Origin: a virus
IMG/VR virus record: IMGVR_UViG_3300049855_000139
Span: 1-43,388 of that record
Direction: 5' to 3' (one strand)
DNA length: 43,388 bases
The position numbers and the translations under genes were made by a program. The first letter of the stretch is position 1, and each line of letters starts with the position of its first letter. Below, one piece after another: positions 1 to 6,169 of this stretch. The notes under the pieces are model-generated. The model was not told where the DNA came from. It worked only from the letters and a program-made list of their open reading frames with translations, and ran no database searches.

Positions 1-26
1 ACGGTGAACCCTAAAGGGTTCACCGT
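1..26. other. Perfect palindromic hairpin at the left edge
   Basis: An 11 bp perfect stem, ACGGTGAACCC with GGGTTCACCGT, encloses a TAAA loop. It lies 31 bp beyond the stop codon of the leftward helicase gene and could act as its transcription terminator, although no clear T-run follows on the minus strand inside the window. A protein-binding palindrome is the alternative. Confidence 0.5.
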
Positions 27-57
27 CCCCCCTTTAATGGTTTCCCCAAAGTGTTCA

Positions 58-1539
58 TCATGTGCGAAACTTGGCGTGACGCGCAAGAAGCCGTTCCGCG
101 ACGTTGAGAACCTCCTCCGCGCCGAGCCGGAGCCGGACGCTTTCGACGGGGACGCCGAGGGCGGCGAGGGCGGCGCGGCGGTCCCTTGTTGCCTTCACGA
201 AGAGGTTGTCTTTCGCCCGGCCCCGCTCGCCGATGTCGAAGTACAGAAGCCCGTTTTTCTGATCCGCGAGCCGAACTCCTCGCCCGTATTTTTGGACGGC
301 GTCGTTCTTGTTTTTCATGCTCGCGGCGTCGATCATCATGCTTATTTTCTTCAGGTTGACGCCCTTCTTGAAGACCTTGTTCGCGAGGATTAGCCGGATC
401 TTCTCCTTCTCGAATTTCTTCTTCGCCTTGACGCGCTCCTCGACGGCTCGCCCGCCCCAAACTACATCGTGAGGAAGATCGTCGAGACGGGAGGCGAGTT
501 CTTCCAAATGCGCGACGCGCTCAACCAAAACGACTACCATGTAACCGCGTTCCACTCCGGCCCGTGCGAGGTCCGCGATGAAGTCATTCCGGGTCTTCGA
601 GAAGACGATGTCGCGATGGTAAGAACCCATATAACGAACGTGTCCAAGTCCCTCCCCTTCTTCCTCCGCGATTCGTGAGGAGGAGCGTTTCAAGTCCGCG
701 CCGACAACGACGCCCGGCGTCAAGAATCCCTGAGAAACTCCTGAGGAATAACCGTACTGAAAGATGACGGGACCGCAAAGCGCAAAGGCTTTGTACTTGA
801 CATCTTCCTTCTCGATTTCCAGCGTCGCGGTAAGCCCGAACACGGCCTTCGGACGAAACAACGCGATCACTTCTTCCTGTCGTCGGTTGAGCATGATATG
901 AAGCTCATCGACGATCATGACTTCGAGGCGCTCCGCCCATGCCTGAAAGAGTTCCGTCTCGGCGTGCATGCGTAGCGTTTGGATCGTCGCGACGGTGATC
1001 CGCTTCGGCTTGAATTGCGACTTCCCGACGATGCCGACTTCCTCCCCAATAACGGCCTTCAATTCCTCCCGCGCTTGTTCGAGGAGCGTGAGTTCATCGA
1101 CCACGAAGACGGCCCGCCCGACGAGCCGCCGGAAATACAGTCCCGCTATGAGCGTCTTCCCCGTCCCCGTCGCGTTAAGAAGTATTCCTCCTGAATTAGA
1201 CGCGGCGATCATCGCTTCGACGGCGTCGTTCTGGTACGGGCGAACCTTGAAGCCCGGCGCTTCGTTCGGGACGACGTAAAACTCCGGGAAGCGCCGGAGG
1301 TCCTTGATCTTCCATCGGATCTTAGCTTCCTCGGCGATCTTGTCCTTCATCGCCAAGAACAAACCCGTCGGGACGCGGCTCCCTTCCATCAGGCATCGCG
1401 TCCCGTCCCAATCGCCGAGCTTGAACGCGGGCATGAAGCGGTAGTTCGGGACCGTATAGGAGAAATAGGCGGGGAGGTCGTCCGGGAACGGCCATGAGAG
1501 AGAAGCCCTTCGATTTCTTAGCTTTACGGAGACGCGCAT
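58..1539 (-). CDS. Superfamily 2 DNA helicase (UvsW/SSL2-like)
   Basis: This 493-residue ATP-dependent helicase probably acts on branched or recombining DNA during phage replication. The ATPase motifs are clear: Walker A NATGTGKT at residues 122-129, the DELH box at 211-214, LTAT at 236-239, and motif VI as QKYGRGVR near residue 415, followed by a C-terminal tail. The roughly 100 residues before Walker A resemble the small N-terminal domain of UvsW-type enzymes. The ATG at 1539 has an AGGAACC ribosome site just upstream. It is transcribed away from the DUF932-type gene, from a divergent promoter region. Family membership is firm; UvsW-like function is inferred. Confidence 0.88.
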   Translation of the reverse strand: MRVSVKLRNRRASLSWPFPDDLPAYFSYTVPNYRFMPAFKLGDWDGTRCLMEGSRVPTGLFLAMKDKIAEEAKIRWKIKDLRRFPEFYVVPNEAPGFKVRPYQNDAVEAMIAASNSGGILLNATGTGKTLIAGLYFRRLVGRAVFVVDELTLLEQAREELKAVIGEEVGIVGKSQFKPKRITVATIQTLRMHAETELFQAWAERLEVMIVDELHIMLNRRQEEVIALFRPKAVFGLTATLEIEKEDVKYKAFALCGPVIFQYGYSSGVSQGFLTPGVVVGADLKRSSSRIAEEEGEGLGHVRYMGSYHRDIVFSKTRNDFIADLARAGVERGYMVVVLVERVAHLEELASRLDDLPHDVVWGGRAVEERVKAKKKFEKEKIRLILANKVFKKGVNLKKISMMIDAASMKNKNDAVQKYGRGVRLADQKNGLLYFDIGERGRAKDNLFVKATRDRRAALAALGVPVESVRLRLGAEEVLNVAERLLARHAKFRT

Positions 1540-1583
1540 GGTTCCTATTTTATCACGGCGAGGGTGATCGTCATTGCTCTTTC

Positions 1584-1612
1584 AGTATGCCACGAGCGCG
1601 GCGAAAAAAAAA
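1584..1612 (-). promoter_or_regulatory. Predicted leftward promoter of the helicase gene
   Basis: On the minus strand a CATACT -10 (1584-1589) is followed by GAA, the same -10 and flank used by the divergent rightward promoter. An A/T-only hexamer, TTTTTT, lies 17 bp upstream in place of a normal -35. Transcription would begin about 35 bases before the helicase ATG. The -35 is poor, so confidence is moderate. Confidence 0.45.
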
Positions 1613-1637
1613 AGTTCAACTATTTTTATTTTTACTA

Positions 1638-1666
1638 TTGCTTTCCTCCTCCTCATGAGGCATACT
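1638..1666 (+). promoter_or_regulatory. Predicted promoter of the rightward arm, relative of the repeated promoter
   Basis: TTGCTT (1638-1643) and CATACT (1661-1666) are separated by 17 bp. The spacer begins TCCTCCTCCTC and ends in the palindrome CCTCATGAGG. The hexamer is preceded by ACTA, as in the ten-copy promoter family of this phage, but the AGTAC box is absent. Transcription would start near 1673, giving a leader of about 33 bases with a GAAAGGA ribosome site before the ATG at 1706. Confidence 0.65.
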
Positions 1667-1705
1667 GAAGTTGTTCCGGGACACGGGACACGAAAGGAAA
1701 ACACA

Positions 1706-2449
1706 ATGAACCTCGACACGAATCAAGCATCCGCTACCCTTTGCGCTCACACTGGAGCCGTGAAGGTTGACCGTCAACAATTGGCGCTTATCACGCCTCC
1801 GGCCCGTACCGCTTCGCATGTTCCCGTTGCTCACGCGGAACTCGTCGAAACGATTGAGCGCTCGCTCGTCCGCCGGGACTTCCGCGTCGCTCGGGAAGAG
1901 TTCGCTGTTCAAACCGACGGCATGAAAATTTTCGGAACCTTCATCCTCGAACACGCCTCCGCCGACTTCGCCTTCGCCCTCGGCTTCCGCGCCGCCAATG
2001 ATAAGAGCATGGCGATCTCACTCGTTGCCGGGATGAGCGTGTTCGTCTGCGATAACATGGCGCTCTCCGGTTCGTGCATCACCTTGACGCGGAAGCATAC
2101 GTCCGGCTTGAATCTCGTTTCTGAGATCGACGGCGGCGTCCTCCGCGCCCTCGGACAGTTCGACGCCCTGAAAGCCGACACGGATCGCCTCAAGGGGATC
2201 ACGTTGAAGGACGCCGTCGCGAAGTCCCTCATCCTCGACGCGGCCCTCAAGGGTGTCATGCCGACGCGCCTCGTTCACGATGTCGCGAAGAACTACTTCA
2301 CGCCTCCGCATGAAGAATTTACTCCCCGTACCGCGTGGAGTTTGCACAACGCGTTTACGGAATCCTTCAAGGCGCTCCGCCCGAACATCGCGCAAGAGTC
2401 GTCTATCTCCCTCGGCTCCATGTTCCAGATTGGAGAGAAAGTAAACTAA
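1706..2449 (+). CDS. DUF932-type phage/plasmid protein
   Basis: The 247-residue protein resembles the DUF932 (phage/plasmid-like, TIGR03299-type) family. It has the characteristic central stretch FGTFILEHASADFAFALGF, then SMAISLVAGMSVFVCDNMAL, and later aromatic positions around WSLHNAFTESFK. The molecular function of this family is not established; it is common in early or replication regions of phages and plasmids. The start was set at 1706 because GAAAGGA precedes it at normal spacing. The frame is open further upstream, but that part overlaps the promoter. It is the first gene of the rightward arm. Confidence 0.75.
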   Translation: MNLDTNQASATLCAHTGAVKVDRQQLALITPPARTASHVPVAHAELVETIERSLVRRDFRVAREEFAVQTDGMKIFGTFILEHASADFAFALGFRAANDKSMAISLVAGMSVFVCDNMALSGSCITLTRKHTSGLNLVSEIDGGVLRALGQFDALKADTDRLKGITLKDAVAKSLILDAALKGVMPTRLVHDVAKNYFTPPHEEFTPRTAWSLHNAFTESFKALRPNIAQESSISLGSMFQIGEKVN

Positions 2450-2458
2450 GCCCGGAAC

Positions 2459-2478
2459 GGGGAGCGCCTTCGCTCCCC
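2459..2478 (+). other. Intercistronic hairpin
   Basis: GGGGAGCG and CGCTCCCC form an 8 bp perfect stem with a CCTT loop, 9 bases after the DUF932-type gene. No T-run follows; a TCCTCCTC tract and the next gene's ribosome site come straight after. It may attenuate or stabilise the transcript rather than terminate it. Confidence 0.4.
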
Positions 2479-2499
2479 TTCCTCCTCAGGAGAAAAAAC

Positions 2500-2790
2500 A
2501 TGCCGAAACCATCGACACTCAAGAAAAGCTGCATGGGCGCTATCGTCCGCTATTGCGGTCACGAGGGTTACTTCCTCGCCGACATCTACCTCGTCGGGAA
2601 CGCCGCGACGGTCGTCGCTTGCGGCCCGGTCACGCCCCAAAACATCGCCCGGCCCGGCCCGGAAGTCCTCCGACAGGATTGTACTCATCACCTTCTCGAC
2701 TTCCCCAAAGCCGGATGTTGGAAGCCGGAGCGCGGCTTCTTCACCGTTCCCGCGTCGCAAGTCCGCGAGTTGACGCGCGAGGTTGTATGA
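2500..2790 (+). CDS. Hypothetical protein (96 aa)
   Basis: No family was recognised. The protein has four cysteines (for example in KKSCMGAIVRYCGHEGYF) and a C-terminal segment rich in Trp, Lys and Phe. The ATG at 2500 follows a CAGGAGA ribosome site. The stop overlaps the start of the next gene as ATGA, indicating translational coupling within the rightward operon. Confidence 0.7.
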   Translation: MPKPSTLKKSCMGAIVRYCGHEGYFLADIYLVGNAATVVACGPVTPQNIARPGPEVLRQDCTHHLLDFPKAGCWKPERGFFTVPASQVRELTREVV

Positions 2791-3125
2791 GCGTGCAAGC
2801 GCTCCTTCCCGCGCCGTGTGCAACGTGTCCATTCCGCCGGACGGGGAAAGCCGTCCGGCTCCGCCCGGCCCGCGCGAAAGAGATCGCGGCGAACGCTTGC
2901 AATCCCGACGGCCTCGCGTTTTGGTGCCATGAGGAACCCAACGAGCAACACAAGACGCATTGCTCCGGCTCGGCGCTCTTCGGCGTCAAGAATGGCAACA
3001 TGACAAACTATCTCCGTATTTTGAGCCGGATTAGGATGTTCACGCCGGAGACAATGAAAGGGAAGACGGCGATCTTCGACACGGTTGAAGAGATGGTCGA
3101 GGCGAACCGCAAGGCGGGTTATTAA
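2787..3125 (+). CDS. DUF6283-type small cysteine protein
   Basis: This 112-residue protein begins with the signature CATCPFRRTGK, followed by a Cys/His pair (AFWCHEE) and a later His-Cys (KTHCSG). This layout matches small phage proteins of the DUF6283 type, which probably bind a metal; their role is unknown. The start overlaps the upstream stop (ATGA). A second protein with the same CxxCPFRR beginning is encoded at 40271-40681 on the other arm. The stop codon merges directly into a copy of the repeated promoter element. Confidence 0.72.
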   Translation: MSVQALLPAPCATCPFRRTGKAVRLRPARAKEIAANACNPDGLAFWCHEEPNEQHKTHCSGSALFGVKNGNMTNYLRILSRIRMFTPETMKGKTAIFDTVEEMVEANRKAGY

Positions 3126-3178
3126 ATCGGTACTTTAGTACTATTGCATTCTTCCTCCCGAAAGACGAGAATCAACTC
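3124..3178 (+). promoter_or_regulatory. Repeated leaderless-type promoter, plus-strand copy
   Basis: The AGTAC box (3130-3142) is followed by -35 TTGCAT (3144-3149), a 17 bp spacer starting TCTTCCTCC, and -10 GAGAAT (3167-3172). CAACTC then leads straight into the ATG at 3179. The start codon therefore coincides with the expected transcription start. This is the only rightward copy among the ten full elements. Confidence 0.75.
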
Positions 3179-3853
3179 ATGAGCGACAACACAATCACAC
3201 TCACCCTCGCCGAACTCTTCGAGGCGACGCAAGCCGGAAAGACCTTCGCCATCGCGAACGGGTATCCCGTGGTAATCACGAAGGACGGCGAGAAGATCGA
3301 CTACTACCACGCCGATATGGAGAGCGTCTTGCTTTCCGGCCATGGCGGGACGGTACTTTCTTGCTTGACGGAAACGAGCGCCATTTCCCGGAAGAAAGCG
3401 GAGGCGGAACTCCGCCTGAAGGAATACGTTTGGAGCCGCTGCGAATGGTGTACCATCGACATCGCGACGCCATCGACGGCGGAAGCGGTCCTCGCTCGGA
3501 ATAACGCCGTCGAACCCAATCGCGAGCTTCGCTTCGAGAACGCCGAGGGGAAAGTCGTTCCGGTCGTTGGCGTCGGTGTGACGCGGAGCATCGGCTCGGA
3601 CTCCTACGCGGGGACGATTGTCAAGGTATCCCCGAGCGGTCATCAGTTCACGATGCGGGACGACATCGCGCAAGTCGTCAAGGGTACGGAACAAGACGGC
3701 TCGGCGGAATATATCTATCTACGCAATTCGGCGGGATGCGGAGCCGAGACGGTCTTCTCCCGGCGGCGTGACGGCTCCTACATCCAAGCGGGATCGAGCT
3801 ACGGACGCGCGAACATCGGCATCCGTCGCACGTACCGCGATCCAAGTTTCTAG
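3179..3853 (+). CDS. Hypothetical protein (224 aa)
   Basis: No family was recognised. The N-terminus (about residues 5-45, LTLAELFEATQAGKTFAIAN) looks like an amphipathic helix followed by strands. A CEWCTIDIATPSTAEAV segment near residue 85 contains a CxxC pair. The ATG lies 6 bp after the -10 of the repeated promoter and lacks a Shine-Dalgarno sequence, so a leaderless message is predicted. A strong terminator follows, so the gene appears to be its own transcription unit. Confidence 0.7.
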   Translation: MSDNTITLTLAELFEATQAGKTFAIANGYPVVITKDGEKIDYYHADMESVLLSGHGGTVLSCLTETSAISRKKAEAELRLKEYVWSRCEWCTIDIATPSTAEAVLARNNAVEPNRELRFENAEGKVVPVVGVGVTRSIGSDSYAGTIVKVSPSGHQFTMRDDIAQVVKGTEQDGSAEYIYLRNSAGCGAETVFSRRRDGSYIQAGSSYGRANIGIRRTYRDPSF

Positions 3854-3874
3854 TTTGTGTCCGTGTCCTTCTCA

Positions 3875-3905
3875 AGGCTCCTCGAAAGGGGAGCCTCTTT
3901 TTATT
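3875..3905 (+). terminator. Intrinsic terminator
   Basis: A 7 bp stem (AGGCTCC at 3875-3881, GGAGCCT at 3890-3896) with an 8-base loop is followed by a T-rich run (3898-3905). It ends the transcript carrying the gene at 3179-3853. Confidence 0.85.
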
Positions 3906-3910
3906 TACTC

Positions 3911-3939
3911 TTGACAGGTTCCTCATGAGCGCTTATCAT
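3911..3939 (+). promoter_or_regulatory. Strong sigma70-type promoter
   Basis: A consensus -35 TTGACA (3911-3916) and a near-consensus -10 TATCAT (3934-3939) are exactly 17 bp apart. The spacer starts GGTTCCTCATGAG, echoing the CCTC(N)TGA tract in the spacers of the repeated promoters. Transcription should begin near 3946, just ahead of an AAAGGAG ribosome site. Confidence 0.82.
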
Positions 3940-3961
3940 CATGAGGAAAGGAGAAACGCCA

Positions 3962-4216
3962 ATGCGGATCATACTACCGTGTGAATGCGAGACGATTCTC
4001 TCCATGCCGGAGATCACCGCGTTCCCCGCCTTCACGTCCGCCGTCTGTCCATCCTGCAAGGTCGAGTATTCCGTCCTTCGGGAAGAGGTCCTTCGCGGAG
4101 ATGCCCCGGTTCAGAAGGCGACGATCTATGTCGCATCCCTCGCCCGGCTTCAGGATGCTGTACTCAATGGGTTGCGGATTTCAGTTGACGCGCCCCAAGC
4201 TGTAGCGGTAAGCTGA
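3962..4216 (+). CDS. Hypothetical protein with two CxxC/CxC motifs (84 aa)
   Basis: A CEC motif (residues 7-9) and CPSC near residue 28 suggest a small zinc-binding fold, but no family was recognised. The ATG at 3962 is chosen because AAAGGAG lies at the right distance. The in-frame ATG at 3941 sits only two bases after the -10 and would be upstream of the predicted transcript start. The gene is followed by a terminator and the tRNA. Confidence 0.65.
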   Translation: MRIILPCECETILSMPEITAFPAFTSAVCPSCKVEYSVLREEVLRGDAPVQKATIYVASLARLQDAVLNGLRISVDAPQAVAVS

Positions 4217-4226
4217 ATCAACGGCG

Positions 4227-4248
4227 TCGGTACTTTCTGAGTTACCGA
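4227..4248. other. Inverted repeat resembling the promoter-element box
   Basis: TCGGTA (4227-4232) and TACCGA (4243-4248) form an inverted repeat, and TCGGTACTTT on the left arm is identical to the start of the ten-copy promoter element. No -35/-10 pair follows. It may be a stray binding site for the same regulator or a remnant of a deleted element. Confidence 0.35.
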
Positions 4249-4251
4249 TTA

Positions 4252-4288
4252 GGCGGCGCTCCCGGCGGATGCGCCGCCTTAAACTTTT
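4252..4288 (+). terminator. GC-rich terminator just before the tRNA
   Basis: An 8 bp perfect stem (GGCGGCGC at 4252-4259, GCGCCGCC at 4271-4278) is followed by TTAAACTTTT. It ends right where the tRNA begins, so the tRNA is either made from read-through transcripts or the hairpin acts as a processing site. Confidence 0.6.
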
Positions 4289-4365
4289 AGCGGGGTAGTT
4301 CAGTCTGGTAGAACGTCGGTCTCATAAACCGAAGGTCGAGAGTTCAAGTCTCTCCCCCGCTCCCA
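4289..4365 (+). tRNA. tRNA with CAT anticodon (Met, or Ile2 if modified)
   Basis: A full cloverleaf folds: 7 bp acceptor AGCGGGG/CCCCGCT, 4 bp D stem GTTC/GAAC, 5 bp anticodon stem TCGGT/ACCGA with loop CTCATAA (anticodon CAT at 4323-4325), variable AGGTC, and T stem GAGAG/CTCTC with loop TTCAAGT. The CCA tail is encoded at 4363-4365. The paired A1-T72 and the absence of three G-C pairs in the anticodon stem argue against an initiator. The discriminator is C, which is unusual for Met or Ile2. A CAT anticodon could also be lysidine-modified to read Ile AUA. Confidence 0.93.
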
Positions 4366-4373
4366 TGATCCAC

Positions 4374-4411
4374 ACGCGGAAGAAGTCGGAAGGCTCTTCC
4401 GCGTTGTTTTT
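4374..4411 (+). terminator. Intrinsic terminator after the tRNA
   Basis: A 10 bp perfect stem (ACGCGGAAGA at 4374-4383, TCTTCCGCGT at 4395-4404) is followed by TGTTTTT. It closes the rightward arm. Confidence 0.85.
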
Positions 4412-4491
4412 GCCTACCGCCCGGCCTTTACGCCTTCCCCGAAGTGTTCGCTTATTCTTCGCTGAGAACACAAACGCATAGGAGCCGCAAG

Positions 4492-4572
4492 AAGGCCCCC
4501 GAAAACGATGAGGGGTTATCGAACCACGATAACCCCATCGAAAACGCGTTGTAGGGGCTTCTACGGCCCCTT
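4492..4572. other. Cluster of palindromes between convergent transcription units
   Basis: GGGGTTATCG (4512-4521) and CGATAACCCC (4527-4536) make a 10 bp perfect stem, flanked on both sides by direct CGAAAACG copies. A second hairpin, AGGGGC/GCCCCT (4553-4558 with 4566-4571), overlaps the stop codon of the leftward operon. The rest of 4412-4560 holds no gene I can see. The cluster probably stops leftward late transcription, since rightward and leftward transcription converge here. A protein or packaging site is possible but unsupported. Confidence 0.5.
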
Positions 4573-4989
4573 ACGGTCCTGTCCATCAGTTGCCCCGGAG
4601 GACGTTTCGCCGGGTTGAGCGCCCGGCGGAAGAGGAAACGCCCCTTTTACCGCGTCGGGGAGCTTGATCCCGATACGGAAGGCGAATTCCTGCATCGCAA
4701 ATTGCTTCGTCGCGAGCCATGCGAACTTAGCGATCCCGGCGGCGGTCAAGCCGGAGATCGTGAGGACGCCGCCGTCGATTGAGTAGCTCGTCGAGATCCC
4801 GGCGGCGGCGGCGACGGCGAGGAGCGCCGAGAAGATCCGCGCCGTCTCCGGCTTCACAAATGAAAGAAGCCCGGTCTTCGACTCCTTGCAAGCCTGAAGG
4901 AGGTACGCGGAGAGCATCGCGACGACGATCCCGTCGAGATCCGCCGAGCCGGAGGCGTTGAGTTGTGCGGGGTTGATAAGTGTTGTCAC
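4561..4989 (-). CDS. Putative holin-like membrane protein
   Basis: This small protein of 142 residues (GTG start) has two hydrophobic stretches: AVLSAYLLQ-like residues near 18-30 (read as VVAMLSAYLLQA) and FSALLAVAAAAGISTSY near 45-62. A further weakly hydrophobic segment, LTAAGIAKFAWLATK, follows, then a polar Pro/Gly tail. It is the last gene of the late operon, next to an exported protein and a membrane-anchored PAS protein, which fits a lysis role, but the sequence alone does not prove a holin. The GTG at 4989 overlaps the upstream stop as GTGA, which decides the start; there is no in-frame ATG nearby. Confidence 0.55.
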   Translation of the reverse strand: MTTLINPAQLNASGSADLDGIVVAMLSAYLLQACKESKTGLLSFVKPETARIFSALLAVAAAAGISTSYSIDGGVLTISGLTAAGIAKFAWLATKQFAMQEFAFRIGIKLPDAVKGAFPLPPGAQPGETSSGATDGQDRKGP

Positions 4990-5561
4990 GGGATTTGTAC
5001 CTCGAAGGGATCGAATGTTTTCTTGAATGCGCCAAGCGCGAGGCGAGACGAGCAACTCCGGGCGTCGAGAACGGTCGTCCGCCCCGGATCGAGGAATTGA
5101 GCGAGGGCGCTGATGTCGAGTCCGGCCTCGGCGCGAGCGTCCTCGGAAAACTTCCCGGCGAAGCCTTGCGCCGCGACGAGTCCAAGCTTAACGCCATTCG
5201 AGGCGGCGATGGTTCCGCCCGCCGTGAAGAGAGAACCGCCGAGAAGGGCGTACTCGGCGGCTTTCGCAATCCGGTACTTCTTGCCCTTTGTCCGCGCCCG
5301 GTTCGCTGTCGAGATCGCAAGCGCCGGATTGACGGTCCCGACTTTCTTCTCGATGGCTTGCACGATCACGCCTTCGGAGATTCGCATTCCGCCGTCGGTC
5401 TTGTTGCAGACTGTCGCCTGATAGAGTCCGACGCCTCGCAAACCTCCGCCAAACGCGGCCTTGAAGACTTCATAGGGTTGATGGGAAACGGTGACGGTCA
5501 ACGTCGGCGGAGCTTGTCCGGCGAGGGAGAGCGCGAAGAGGAGCGCGGCGGAGAGTTTCAT
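4986..5561 (-). CDS. Exported protein of unknown function
   Basis: The 191-residue protein begins MKLSAALLFALSLAGQAPP, a typical Sec signal peptide with probable cleavage after the Ala-Gly-Gln region. The mature part has an alanine/glycine-rich, moderately hydrophobic stretch (ALLGGSLFTAGGTIAASNG) and two cysteines (TVCNKT and ARSCSSR) that could form a disulphide in the periplasm. The ATG at 5561 follows a GAGGACT ribosome site. It sits between the PAS protein and the holin-like gene with 4 bp overlaps or gaps, so a role in lysis or the cell envelope is plausible but not shown. Confidence 0.6.
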   Translation of the reverse strand: MKLSAALLFALSLAGQAPPTLTVTVSHQPYEVFKAAFGGGLRGVGLYQATVCNKTDGGMRISEGVIVQAIEKKVGTVNPALAISTANRARTKGKKYRIAKAAEYALLGGSLFTAGGTIAASNGVKLGLVAAQGFAGKFSEDARAEAGLDISALAQFLDPGRTTVLDARSCSSRLALGAFKKTFDPFEVQIP

Positions 5562-5565
5562 ATTT

Positions 5566-6165
5566 TTAGTCCTCATGAGGATGTTCTTCCCGGTGGAGAA
5601 TCGCAAGGTAGCCGATAGGCGGCTCGTTATCCTTTATGCCGGGACGCATAGGAACGATTTTACAAGCAACGAAGATGCTCAAGTCCGAATCGGGATTATG
5701 AAGCGTGAAAGTCGTCTCATAGTTGCGATTCTCGACGAGGGCGTTCGTCCACTCCCGAGAGACGCGCTCGCGGTCTCGCGGGTGTAGCGCGTTAATCCAT
5801 CCGCGCCCGAGGATCTCCTTCTCATCCCGGCCCGTCCATCGGACATAGGTCCGATTCAGAAGGATGCAAATTCCCGCGCCGTCGAATTCAAGAATGCCGT
5901 AGGGAACGAGTCCAAGAAGAATACGATCCCGCTGCTCTCCCCGCGCCGTGAGGACTTCGATCCGCTCGATAGAATCTCGCAGCGTCGCGCCGCCGTTACG
6001 GGTGAATTGCGCCGCGAGTTGATCCACCTTCGCGGGAAGGGTTCCTAGGTTCGTCGAGAAACGATATAACGGAGCGCCTACAAATTTCCAAATTGTAGCG
6101 AGAGCCGTGAGCGCGGCGGCGATCTTCCCGAGGAGGAGGAATAAAGAATTATGGTCAAGTGGCAA
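5566..6165 (-). CDS. Membrane-anchored PAS-domain protein
   Basis: The 199-residue protein has an N-terminal hydrophobic helix (about residues 6-32, FLLLGKIAAALTALATIWKF) and then a short helical linker. A PAS fold occupies about residues 80-190: it starts RILLGLVPYGILEFDGAGIC, continues with NRTYVRWTGRDEKEILGRGW and ALHPRDRERV, and ends with strands reading YETTFTL and IGYLAIL. No kinase or other output domain follows. The start is TTG at 6165, supported by an AGGAAG ribosome site. It lies in the late operon between a putative receptor-binding protein and an exported protein. PAS domains sense ligands or redox state; what this one senses is unknown. Confidence 0.78.
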   Translation of the reverse strand: MPLDHNSLFLLLGKIAAALTALATIWKFVGAPLYRFSTNLGTLPAKVDQLAAQFTRNGGATLRDSIERIEVLTARGEQRDRILLGLVPYGILEFDGAGICILLNRTYVRWTGRDEKEILGRGWINALHPRDRERVSREWTNALVENRNYETTFTLHNPDSDLSIFVACKIVPMRPGIKDNEPPIGYLAILHREEHPHED

Positions 6166-6169
6166 GAGA

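Noticed and set aside
4492-4572. Phage attachment site (attP) next to the tRNA.
   Set aside because: No integrase gene is visible. The palindromes are better explained as terminators, although an integrase outside the window cannot be excluded.
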